DNA of 58,076 bases from NCBI GenBank assembly GCA_025765595.1, contig JAIVFH010000171.1, positions 1 through 58,076 of the forward strand, written 5' to 3'. Below, piece after piece: positions 35,901 through 46,673 of this stretch. Below the pieces are notes generated by a model. It saw only the letters and a list, made by a program, of their open reading frames with translations, was not told the DNA's origin and searched no databases. The stretch comes from Obelidium mucronatum (Eukaryota > Chytridiomycota > Chytridiomycetes > Chytridiales > Chytriomycetaceae). Positions within the stretch are counted from its first letter, which is position 1; every line of letters starts with the position of its first letter. Position numbers and translations under genes: made by a program.

Positions 35901-36107
35901 TGTGCATCCTTCAGAGAAATCAGGGGTAGCCTTGTTTCCGTCGGCAGTAAAGGACTTTTGGCAGTCAGGCAAGACTGGAGCCAGCACTTCGCCCAGAAGA
36001 GAAACGCATTTAATGCCTCCGCCACGCAGGCTGTAGGTTCCTGCCGGTAATGTTACGGACACAGCAAGGCTTGGCAAGAGGGACAAGAGAAGCAAGAGTA
36101 GCAACAT
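32936..36107 (-). CDS. SCP5: secreted Cys-rich surface protein, copy 5 (mosaic)
   Basis: Exons 36107..34590, 34524..34375, 34300..32936 (introns 65 and 74 bp); 1010 aa. The first ~280 residues are nearly identical to SCP1 (same LPSLAVSV signal end, GYITFKLPPGPNICYMQYI), while exon 3 up to about 34060 is nearly identical to SCP4, including the FAFFV tail and the stalk. It lacks the extra Cys module of SCP3/SCP4. A one-residue difference (CIPQTC for CIPSQTC) lies in the Cys modules. Intact; function unknown. Confidence 0.85.
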
Positions 36108-36153
36108 TTGAAGTTTTTTTTCTTCTTTCGTTTAGATGTTAGACTCTCCCGTG

Positions 36154-36159
36154 TTTATA
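36154..36159 (-). promoter_or_regulatory. TATA-like box upstream of SCP5
   Basis: TATAAA on the minus strand 46 bases before the SCP5 ATG, conserved context. Confidence 0.5.
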
Positions 36160-36461
36160 CGTATTCTAAATTAAAAGATTTTTTTGTGGTGTGTCTGACA
36201 TTGGTGAAACAGACAATTCTAAGAACCCTTATTTGTGAGAGTACGTTGAACACCTCCAGCGCTAGATGTTGATGTGCTTAATTTGGATGAAAGAAACACA
36301 TGTTTTGTCGTCAGTGTCTCTTGATTCGCACGCAAGAGCAGCCCTTCAGTGAAATATTCTGACCGAAAAGAATTTTTTGTGGTGCGTAAACAGACAATTT
36401 AATGATTACATCTTACTAATCGATCCGTCACTTCCTCGTCTTTATTTCTAATATTTGTGTC

Positions 36462-36647
36462 TCAACACAAACACTCAAAATCAACAGTGTTGTGAAAATT
36501 ATAAATAGCAAACGAGAGAAGCAACACTGCTAAATCCCCGCAGGCAAATCCTCCCCCGAGCGAGGAATAAGTGAGCTGCGCTGTGTGTGCACAAGATGCG
36601 AAAACTAAAGCTGCGAGTAAGAGCATAAAATTGGTGGCAGATATCAT
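36462..36647 (-). CDS. Small secreted peptide ORF, unit 5
   Basis: 61 aa from the ATG shared by all units; MISATNFMLLLAALVFASC signal, LTYSSLGGGFACGDLAV...ECLC. An extra T upstream leaves the frame open 18 codons further, but that extension is not conserved. The 354-bp gap to SCP5 (36108..36461) holds the leader and TATA motif. Confidence 0.45.
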   Translation of the reverse strand: MISATNFMLLLAALVFASCAHTAQLTYSSLGGGFACGDLAVLLLSFAIYNFHNTVDFECLC

Positions 36648-36716
36648 TTTTGTTGCCAACTGGGCTGCTTTTGTTGTTTTTTTAATCAATGTGTCTAACA
36701 TGCTGCTTGGAAAAAT

Positions 36717-36923
36717 TCATTTCGTGTGGCTGACACACACATAGTCTCCATTTCTCACCACGCAATGACTGGAATGCCGGTATGGAAGATAAGCAGCGGG
36801 CACCCCTTTTACATGCTCAGAAACGGACACGTATTTCTGCCAATTTGATATTTGGACCCCAACCAACAACTTGATGCAGAATTCCCCGTAGGAAATCAGC
36901 AAATTCAGCAACCAGAGTCGCAT
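36717..36923 (-). CDS. Small ORF with signal-like N-terminus, unit 5
   Basis: 68 aa, MRLWLLNLLISYGEF start; C-terminus changed by a small indel (ends VCVSHTK). It has the upstream CCAATGGGGCCAAAT segment that only unit 2 shares. Confidence 0.35.
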   Translation of the reverse strand: MRLWLLNLLISYGEFCIKLLVGVQISNWQKYVSVSEHVKGVPAAYLPYRHSSHCVVRNGDYVCVSHTK

Positions 36924-38032
36924 TTTTAGATTATTTGGCCCCATTGGTTGTTGTGAATGTGCCCTCTCGGCGCTTTTCGTAACCATTGAACTTTCGAAAT
37001 GACAAAAATTGGTAATTCATTGGAGTGCGAAAGGCGTGGACCTCCGGATCCGATCTCGGCCCTTAACCAGCATCAGTTTCGACGTAAAAGAGGTGGGAAT
37101 TCGAATGACGGAGAGATAGGGAGTGGAGCAAGACGTGGTGCGCCGTTGCCAGTTGTGGTAATCCCATACCACCATTACAGTCATTACTAATACACCTGTA
37201 CTTATTGCCCCATTATTCATGCAGCCATTACCAGTATTATTTGTATTTATCCAGTAATACTTTTAACTTTACGATACTCAGCGCCGACAGCTGCGCGCGC
37301 GCCGCCTCGAGCAGCCGCCTGTCTTCGCGCGGACTGAAGCGGCCCTTGAAGACTGGTTTGTGTAACTAAAGTGTCGATTCGATTCCATCCACTCAACTCA
37401 CGTACGCCCCCGACTCGAGCACGGGGCTTGGTCGTCTTATAGTTAGGACTTAGCGTAATGTGGAGGTAAGATCTCTTGGACTTCCACTTTATTATAATAA
37501 TCTCATTAAGTTATTCTAGAAGAAATGAATAATAAAGAAGTATAACACTACGACATGGGGTGCGGCGCGTCGCGCGGTCGCGGGCCAGCCGGTCCCGAGT
37601 GGGAGTTCTTGATCAGTCGCTGCATTTTTTATTCAAAGAAAAGAAAGTACATCATTCATCCTCCTCCTTCTCGGGAAAGGGAACTCCAAAAAAGTGGTCG
37701 TCCTTCTGGTACGAATGCTTGATTTCGTCCTTGCCACCAGTGAATTTAGACTGCGATCCTGGCTCAACCAAGACGCTCAAACACTCCTGGAATTGGAGAC
37801 TTCGAAGATGCTGTCGAATTGACAAGTGTGGATATGGACATTACAGAAGAAAAAGCTCCTGTGTGGTCTGCTGAGCAGAGCCGCAATCAGTTGTGACGTT
37901 TTGTTTGAATGAAGATTGAATGAAATTCAAACAGAGTATCCACTTCTAATTTACCTTTATCGATCTCACATCACACCACAGGATGATTCGATTGACAATC
38001 GGTTCAACAAGTAACTTAACCGACTTACTAAG
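36924..38032. other. Inter-gene spacer of unit 5 and end of the array
   Basis: Spacer homologous to the others, with the 133-bp insertion at 37427..37558 and the conserved fragment ending FPEKEEDE (about 37640..37745, minus strand). Homology with the other junctions stops at GACTTACTAAGG (38033), where unique DNA begins. Confidence 0.6.
37427..37558. mobile_element. ~132-bp insertion, possible MITE, unit 5
   Basis: Same insertion as 13276..13408, with a few substitutions, flanked here by GGGG on both sides. Its presence in units 2 and 5 only means it entered one unit and spread by exchange, or was lost from the others. Confidence 0.4.
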
Positions 38033-38257
38033 GGATGGATTTGAACCCTTTCCTCCGCTAGTTACTCCTTTCCCTTCTTTCTTGAACAATGAGACACGGT
38101 CCGCGTTTCTTGTTCTGCATTCGAGTCGAAGAGCGCAGACCGCTGTTTCGACGGCCGAAGTCGAGCATTTTGCCTCGAATGTCTTATCTCTTTAACCAGA
38201 TTTCGATGATTTTTTTTCTTTTTTTCCACTCTTTTTTTCTCTCTTGAAAAGAGCAAA
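38033..38257 (+). promoter_or_regulatory. URA2 upstream region
   Basis: 225 bp between the array end and the URA2 ATG, with a strong pyrimidine tract (38201..38245: T- and CT-rich) just before the leader GAGCAAA. No clear TATA. The original upstream region may have been cut off by the array. Confidence 0.5.
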
Positions 38258-41200
38258 ATGACGACGAAGCCTTTGCTCACTTCTTCGCCATCTGAGATTC
38301 TGCTGTCCAAGAAGGGCCAGCCAGGGCCTTACCCGGCGATCGATGCCCGGCCGGATGCCACTGGCGCAACCACCGCCACGCTCTGGCTCAAGACCGGCGA
38401 GGCGTTCGACGGAATCTCGTTTGGTTACGAAGGCGCGTCGGTGGCCGGCGAGCTTGTGTTCCAGACGGGTGAGTGGCTGTGGTGCGGTTGTGTTTGGTGT
38501 TGGTGTTGGTGTGCTAACCTAGTAAATCCCAATGCAACCCAGGCATGGTCGGGTACCCCGAGTCGCTCACAGACCCTTCTTACAGAGGCCAGATCCTCGT
38601 CATTACATTCCCGCTTGTCGGAAACTACGGTGTTCCATCGCGTGACGAAGTCGACAAAACGCTCAACAACCTGCCGCTGTACTTTGAAAGCAACCAAATC
38701 CACATTGCCGGTCTGATTGTTGGCCAGTACAGCGAAGAATACGCACACTATCTTGCATCCTCGTCGCTGAGCGTGTGGCTGAAGCAAAACAAGGTTCCAG
38801 CCCTCTCCGGCGTTGACACGCGTGCGCTCACAAAAAGGATCAGAGTCAATGGTTCTATTCTGTCCAAGATTTTGTTCCCTTCGTCTCTCGTTGGACGCGG
38901 TGATAACGAAGACGATCTTCCAGACTGGGGAAAGCACCTCTCCAACCTTGCATGGCACGACCCAAACACTAGAAACCTGGTTGCCGAGGTTTCCACAAAG
39001 ACCCCTGTTATTTACGAGCCTGTCAAGGAGAAGCGCCTTCTCCGCCCTGATGGAAAGCCATACACTGTGTTGGCTATTGACGTTGGAATGAAAAATAACC
39101 AGATTCGTTGCTTCACAAACCGTGGAATGACTGTGAAGGTTGTGCCTTGGGACTACAATATTCTGGCTGATGTTGCCAACTTTGATGGTGTCTTCATCTC
39201 AAACGGTCCTGGCGACCCAACTGTTGTGGCCACTACAATTGAAAATGTGCGCCAAATTTTAGCCAAAAAGACCCACCCAGTCTTTGGAATCTGTTTGGGT
39301 CACCAGATTATGGCCCTTGCGTCCGGAGCAAAGACCAAGAAGATGCCTTTCGGTAACCGTGGGCACAACATTCCATGTACCAACTTGGATAATGGCCGGT
39401 GTTACATCACATCTCAAAACCACGGTTTCTGTGTTGACGTTTCAACTCTTCAATCTGGATGGTACGAATACTTTGTCAATGCCAACGACGGATCCAACGA
39501 GGGTATCGCAAACAGCGAGTTACCTTTCTTCAGTGTCCAATTCCACCCAGAAAGTACTCCAGGTCCATGGGACACTGAGTTTTTGTTTGACCGCTTCATT
39601 GACAGTATCAAGGCCTGCAAGGTTGCTGGAAAGTTGGTTCCATTGGTTCGCGAGGTCAAACCCGCCCCACCAGCCAAGTTAAAGCCCAAGAAGGTTTTGG
39701 TTCTCGGTTCTGGAGGTTTGTCTATTGGTCAAGCTGGTGAATTCGATTACTCTGGATCTCAGGTGACAGATTTCTTCCTCTATTTTTTTTTCTTGATTAT
39801 TGTCATTCTAAAGACCCGGCTTCACATTCAGGCCATCAAAGCTTTGAAAGAAGAAGGAATCTACACGATTTTGATCAACCCAAACATTGCCACCATCCAA
39901 ACCTCGAAAGGTCTTGCCGACAAAGTCTACTTCCTCCCTGTCACTCCAGACTTCGTTCGTAAGGTCATCAAGCACGAAAAGCCAGACGGTATCTACTGTA
40001 CATTCGGAGGACAAACTGCTTTGAACGTTGGAGTCAAGATGAAGGATGAATTCGCCGGATTGGGAGTCACTGTTCTCGGAACACCCATTCACACTATTGA
40101 AATCACTGAAGACAGAGAACTTTTTGCCCAACACATGGAGCAAATCGGAGAAAAGTGTGCCCAATCTGCTAGTGCAACGACGTTTGAAGAAGCTCTTGAA
40201 GCCGCAAACACTATTGGATACCCATTGATTGTTCGTGCAGCCTATGCTTTGGGAGGTTTGGGATCTGGATTCGTTTCAAACGAAGCTGAGTTGAAGGAGC
40301 TTTGTGGTCGTGCCTTTGCGACATCTCCACAGGTTCTTGTAGAGAAGAGTATGAAGGGATGGAAGGAAGTTGAGTACGAAGTTGTCCGAGATTGTCAAGA
40401 TAACTGTATTACAGTTTGTAACATGGAGGTCAGTACATGAATAATTTTTTTTGGGTTTGACTCACAAGTCATCACAGAACTTTGACCCACTTGGTATTCA
40501 CACCGGAGACTCTATTGTTGTGGCTCCATCGCAAACCCTCTCCGACGATGACTACATGATGTTGCGTCGTACTGCTGTCAACGTTATTCGCCACCTTGGA
40601 GTCATCGGAGAATGTAACATTCAATATGCATTGAACCCCCACTCGAAGGAGTACTGCATTATCGAAGTCAATGCTCGTTTGAGTAGAAGTTCTGCTCTGG
40701 CCAGTAAAGCCACCGGATACCCATTGGCTTTCGTTGCTGCCAAGTTGGGTCTCAACATCCCACTGACTGAAGTCAAGAACAGTGTTACCAAGAAGACTAT
40801 TGCATGTTTTGAACCAAGTTTGGATTACTGTGTGGTCAAGATTCCACGTTGGGATTTGAAAAAGTTCAACCGTGTATCCACCAAGATTTCTTCTCAAATG
40901 AAGTCAGTTGGTGAGGTCATGTCTGTTGGTAGAAACTTTGAGGAGACTCTGCAGAAGGCTATTCGTAATGTCGAGTACTCGTTCACTGGATTCTCTCAGG
41001 TACTTGTTAATTTGGTGAAGTTGTGTTCTGCGCCGCTCATTGTTTATGCATAGAATAACTACATTGATGACATTGATGAAGAGTTGAAGAACCCATCTGA
41101 CCAGCGTGTATTTGCCATTGCCAATGCTTTGCACAAGGGATACAGTGTTGATAAAATTCACGAAATGACCAGCATTGACAAGTGGTTCTTGTACAAGTTG

Positions 41201-44200
41201 CAAAACATTGTTAACACTGACAAGGCTTTGTCGAAACACACTGCTCAGACTCTTCCATTTGAGCTCTTGCGTGCTGCTAAGCAAGTCGGTATGTCTGATC
41301 GTCAAATCGCCATGGCCACTGGAACTTCGGAGCTTGCGATTCGTAAGATCCGTGTGGATCAAGGAATTACTCCATTTGTGAAGCAGATTGACACTGGTAT
41401 GTAGTTTTTTGACTGTTGGAGGGCTATTTACATCTTTTCTTCTAGTTGCTGCCGAATTCCCATGCTACACCAACTACTTGTACATGACTTACAGTGCCAT
41501 GGAACATGACGTTGAGTTTAACGACAAGGGTATTATGGTTCTTGGATCTGGTGTTTACCGTATCGGTTCCTCTGTTGAGTTCGATTGGTGCGCTGTCCGT
41601 TCTATTCGTACTCTCCGTGCCAACAAGATCAAGACCATTATGATAAACTATAACCCTGAAACGGTTTCCACCGATTACGACGAAGCCGATAGACTCTACT
41701 TTGAGCAGCTCACTCTGGAACGCATTTTGGATATCTACGAGCTTGAGAATGCCGACGGGGTGATTGTTTCTATGGGAGGACAAACTCCAAACAACATCGC
41801 CTTGCCCTTGCACCGTGAGAACGTCAAGATTCTTGGAACTTCTCCAGAAATGATTGACAATGCCGAAAACAGATACAAGTTTTCACGTATGTGTGATAAG
41901 ATTGGGGTTGATCAGCCACTCTGGAAGGAACTTACTTCTATTGATGAGGCTCACGTATTCTGTGAGAAGGTTGGATTCCCAGTGTTGGTTAGACCTTCCT
42001 ATGTGCTTTCTGGGGCTGCCATGAACGTTGTGTACTCTCCAGCTGATCTCAAGAGCTTCTTGGAAATGGCTGTGAATGTGTCTCGCGAATACCCTGTTGT
42101 TATTTCAAAGTTTATTGAAGAGGCCAAGGAGATTGAAATGGATGCCGTTGCGGTCGGTGGAAAGTTGATTATGCACGTTATTTCTGAGCATGTTGAAAAC
42201 GCCGGTGTGCACTCTGGAGATGCCACTCTTGTTTTGCCACCACAAGATTTGGACCCAGAAACTATTCGCAAGATTGAGATTGCTACGGCTAAGGTTGCTC
42301 ATGCGTTGAATGCTACAGGTCCTCTCAACATTCAGTTCATTGCCAAGAACAACGAAATCAAGATTATTGAATGTAACTTGCGTGCGTCTCGTTCATTCCC
42401 CTTCGTCTCCAAGGTTCTTGGAGTTGACTTGATCGAAATGGCCACTCTCGCCATGGCTGGTTTGCCATATGAGGCGTACCCCAAGACTGATATTCCACCC
42501 AACCAAGTTGCTGTCAAGGTTCCACAGTTCTCCTTCTCTCGTTTGTCTGGAGCTGATCCAGTCCTTGGTGTGGAGATGGCTTCTACTGGAGAAGTTGCTT
42601 GTTTCGGAAAGGACAAGTATGAAGCTTACTTGAAGGGTCTTTTGGCGACTACATTTATGCTTCCCAAGAAGAACATTTTGCTTTCTATGGGTTCATACAA
42701 GGAGAAAATGGAATTCTTGCCTTCTGTTCAGAAGTTGCACGAAATGGGCTTCTCTCTGTTTGCTACCGCTGGTACTGCTGACTTTATCCAGGAACACAAC
42801 ATTCCAGTCAAGTACCTGGAGTCCATTGATGAAAACGAAGATGGATCCACCACGAATGAGCACAGCTTGGATCAACACTTGTCGAACGACATGATTGACT
42901 TGTACATCAACTTGCCATCAAAGAACAGATTCCGTCGTCCAGCTTCCTATGTCTCCCGTGGATACAAGACTCGTCGTATGGCTGTCGATATGGCGATCCC
43001 ACTGATCACCAACATCAAGTGTGCAAAGTTGTTTGTTGAAGCTCTTTCTCGAGGCACAGAATTTGAGGTTTCCAGCAACGACTACAAGACCAACTCCAAG
43101 ACTGTTGTGGTTCCAGGATTGGTGAACGTGTCCAACTACTTCCCTGGTGTATTGAATGCCAAGGCCGACCACTCTCATGAAACGAATGAGTTTGCTGTAA
43201 TCAGCAGAGCTGCTATTACTGGTGGATTCACTATCGTTGCCAACTCTGCTTCTGGCTTGGTTAAGGACAAGCTTACATTGGGTCTTGCCCAAAATAATGC
43301 TCGTGCTGGCTCCCCACGTGTCGATTACACTTTGAGTGTTGCTGCTTTGGCTGAAAACTCTGTTGCTGCTGCTGCCGCAGGTGCCGACGCTGCGTCCTTG
43401 CAAGTGCAACTTGGAGCTTCCTCGAATGCATTGGAGTTGTTGAACCATTTCAAGACATGGTCAAGCGATGCCCCAATTGTTGCTTCCTCTCGTGGTTCCA
43501 ACTTAGCTTCCATCTTGTACTTGGCCAGCTTGCACAAGCGTTCTGTTCACATTACCGGAGTTGCAACTAAAGAGGATATTTCCATTATTGCTTTGGCTAA
43601 GGAGAAGGGAGATAGTGTTACTTGTGACGTGAACGTTCACTCTCTGTTTTTGACTTCCAGTGACTTTCCCAACTGCGCAGAGTTGTTCACTGCGGCTGAC
43701 ATTCAAGCGCTTTGGGACAATTTGGAATCCATTGATTGCTTCTCTGTTGGATCTTTGCCGTACGCCATTTGGAAGTCTGTTGCGGCTTCTGACAAGTCCA
43801 TCCCAGCACCAAGTGTCGGTGCTGGATTGGCGGAGGCTTTGCCTCTCTTGTTGACTGCCGTTGCAGATGGAAAGCTCACACTTGCTGATGTGATTGCCAG
43901 ACTCAACACGAACCCAAGAGAGATCTTCAGTATCCCAGAACAAATCGATTCATATGTTGAAGTTGAAGTGGATCGCAAGATTGTTGTGGCTGCGTCCGAG
44001 ACATTTGGAAAGTGGACTCCTCTTGCAGGAAAGACCCTTTCTGGATCGGTCAGCCGAGTTGTTCTTCGCGGAAGCACTGTGTTCTTGGATGGACAATTCT
44101 TTGGAGAAGGTTCTGGTCGCGACATTACTTTAGCGACCAAGAATGTGCTCAAGACGCCGGCACCACAGACTCCTGGATCGAGACGCAACACCAATCTTTT

Positions 44201-45419
44201 GGATGGAGGTGTTATCAAAAGTCCAGTCCGAACTTCCTTCTTTGATGGAGCTTCTGGACAATCGGGTCGTATGAATTCCATTGCGGAGGGCAGTGCTTTA
44301 ATGCAAGGTGCTGCTTTTGCTAATGCGAAAGAGCTTGCCTCTGAATTGGAGGGCGAGGACAACAAGAACATTGGTTACTTTGGATCTGGATATATTTCTG
44401 ATGTCCCAAGGTTTGTTTTGGTGTTCGTTTTTTTTTTTCTATACAAACTGACAATTCGCATAAACAGCTCATTGTCCAAGTTGACTTCCCAATCTCCATT
44501 CTACAAAAAGCATGTCGTGTCTGTATCGCAATTCAACCGAAATGACCTGCATGTGTTGTTTGGAGTCGCTCAAGAGTTGAAGAACATTGTTGACCGTCGT
44601 GGATCTATCCCATTGTTGGCTGGAAAGGTTCTTTGTTCAGCCTTCTACGAACCAAGCACTCGAACTTCCAGTTCATTTGAAGCGGCCATGTTGAGGTTGG
44701 GTGGATCTGTTGTTGCCATTGACTCCATCACATCGTCCATTGCCAAGGGGGAGAGCTTGAGTGACACTGTCCGAACTCTTGCGTCTTACGGAGATGCGTT
44801 GGTTCTTCGTCACCCAGAACCAGGTAGCGCCAAGATTGCAGCAAAGTTTAGTCCTATTCCTGTTGTTAACGCTGGCGATGGCATCGGAGAACACCCAACT
44901 CAAGCATTTTTGGATGCCTACACTATTCGTGAAGAAATGGGAACCATTAATGGTCTTACCATTACCATGGTGGGAGACCTGAAGCACGGTCGGACCGTCC
45001 ACTCCCTTGTCAAGCTGATTTCTCAATACGATGTCAAGATCAACTTGGTTTCTCCTTCCAGCTTGGCGCTTCCTGTTGAAATCAAGGAAATTTCTCGCAA
45101 AAATGGAGTCAAGTGCTATGAAACCGCCTCTCTCAACGAAGTCATTGGAAACACGGACGTGTTGTATGTGACACGAATCCAGAAGGAGCGATTCGCTGAT
45201 TTGGCCGAGTACGAAAAGGTTCTGGGAACCTACGTGATTACCAACAAGGTGATGCGTTTGGCAAAGGAGCACATGATTGTCATGCACCCACTGCCTCGCG
45301 TGAACGAGATTGATCCTGAAGTTGACTTTGACCAGCGTGCTGCTTACTTTAGACAGATGCGCCATGGATTGATTGTCCGTATGGCTCTTTTGTTGTTGAT
45401 TATGGGACGTTCTGGATGA
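38258..45419 (+). CDS. URA2: URA2-type multifunctional pyrimidine enzyme (glutaminase-CPSase-ATCase)
   Basis: Seven exons: 38258..38468, 38543..39762, 39832..40428, 40478..40999, 41054..41396, 41446..44410, 44468..45419; 2269 aa (yeast Ura2 2214). It makes carbamoyl phosphate from glutamine, bicarbonate and ATP and transfers it to aspartate, the first two steps of UMP synthesis. Glutaminase domain ~1-400, with FGICLGHQ (nucleophile Cys ~321) and SVQFHPEST. CPSase ~450-1450, two ATP-grasp halves starting [20 protein letters not shown] and [18 protein letters not shown] dihydroorotase-like part (~1455-1840) lacks the metal-binding HxH (reads LVNVSN), so it is inactive as in fungi. ATCase ~1955-2269, with [16 protein letters not shown] and [11 protein letters not shown]. 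Introns 39763..39831 and 44411..44467 are multiples of three without stops. Donors include GTCAGT. Confidence 0.97.
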
Positions 45420-45700
45420 TTTTGATTTGTTGTTGGTTGTGTGGTCTGGGATACTTCTCCCCCTTTTTACTTTTTCATTTGTTTGTTTCTTTCTAATTAT
45501 GCAAGTTTGTGGTGGAATAAAAGATGCTGGGTGATAAACGGGAGAATAATAAGTAACACAATCACGTCTCTGATTCATTTCTATACCCGTATGAGACGTT
45601 GTTGTTAAAGTTCTTTCCGTTTTATCCTTGTCATATATCATTATTTATTTCATTCTTATCATGTTTTTTTATTTTACAAAAACAACAACAGCCAAAACAA
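45420..45700. other. Convergent intergenic region
   Basis: 281 bp between the stop codons of URA2 (+) and the second GDP-mannose transporter (-). AT-rich; AATAAA at 45518 and similar motifs could serve 3'-end formation. No ORF of note. Confidence 0.5.
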
Positions 45701-46479
45701 CTACTTTCTCTCAGTCTCTCCACATTCTTCTGAAACTAGAGTAGCAGTACTAGCGTTTTGCACAATAATAGTTGATTCTTTTTTGCAATGGGAAGATTTC
45801 ATCGGATTTTCAATTGGAAGGTATGAAGTTCGATACTGCTCACTTTTCGCATAGCTATACAAAACGCCTCCACTAAATGCAAGAATAACTCCACTGATGC
45901 TTCCGAATGTGATTGGATCGACAAAGAATAGCATTCCAGAAAGGGAGATTGGTAACTTGTTCAATGCCCCAACCATACTGATTATGAGCCAATAAGTTAA
46001 CTAAATGATATTATACATGAAAACGAAACGTGAGATGGGCGGATTTAGTACCTGTACGTTGTAGAACTTGTCAATCGAACGCACATTGATGTTCCATAAC
46101 TGACCCCAAACGCACACACACTGCTTAAAAAAACAGCCATGAGTAAACCACTCAGTTGATTTGACTCCTCTCCTGGATTAATAAAACGCAAATATGTGCG
46201 GCGGAAAGCAGCTTGTTCAAAAACAAGGGAGCACAAGAAAAGTACAGGAACAGATAGGAAGTTGTTGTAATAAACGGTGTCAAAGTCTTTGAAGGAGACT
46301 TGCTTCATTTTCTCTCGTAGGCAGAGTGAAAAGAAGGCAGTCGTAAGACAATTCGAAGTCATCCAGAAATATGCAACAAGGACATTCGGTCCATCGTCTA
46401 CTGATATGAGGCCCTGCCCGCTCGAAATATCTGTCCATCCTTTTGTTTTGATAAAATGTAAAGTTCCGTTGGGGAATAT

Positions 46480-46521
46480 TGAGTCAATCCTCCAATCCGA
46501 GGAATTTTCTTTTATTCCGAG
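46480..46521 (+). repeat. Terminal inverted repeat of pogo-like element, left
   Basis: 42 bp starting TGAGTCAATCCTCCAATCCG; perfect inverted match to 48409..48450. Further in, AACAAAAAA also matches after one mismatch. Confidence 0.95.
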
Positions 46522-46673
46522 CAACAAAAAAATACCTTTTTGCCATCACTACAACTGAACAACTCGTTCAAAACACATGAAACTTAATGAATACAATGTT
46601 TTTATTTGGTTCTACTAACTTCTTAATTTGTTGTAATTATATCTGAACTTCCACAGTTATTCCAGAACGTTTT

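Larger units (their letters stand above)
2428..38032 (-). repeat. Five-unit direct tandem array (TACC 5' end + SCP gene)
   Basis: Units begin at the same point inside TACC exon 2 (GGCTTTTGTTGGCA): unit 1 2428..8116, unit 2 8117..13903, unit 3 13904..19822, unit 4 19823..32229 (5.92 kb after removing the transposon), unit 5 32230..~38032. In the intact TACC gene this point is preceded by unique exon sequence; at the other four junctions it is preceded by GACTTACTAA, the same sequence that ends unit 5 before it runs into the URA2 promoter. This is the structure expected of tandem duplication between a break in TACC exon 2 and one near 38032, sharing only GG at the join. All units keep the same gene order and orientation. 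Confidence 0.95.

Noticed and set aside
38025..38060. tRNA-like T-arm motif (complement GGGTTCAAATCC) at the array end
   Set aside because: The T-stem does not pair beyond two base pairs and no D-arm, anticodon arm or acceptor stem can be drawn in the neighbouring bases.
38569..38958. Minus-strand ORFs opposite URA2 (also 44673..45641)
   Set aside because: URA2 coding is certain on the plus strand; the antisense frames have no recognisable motif.
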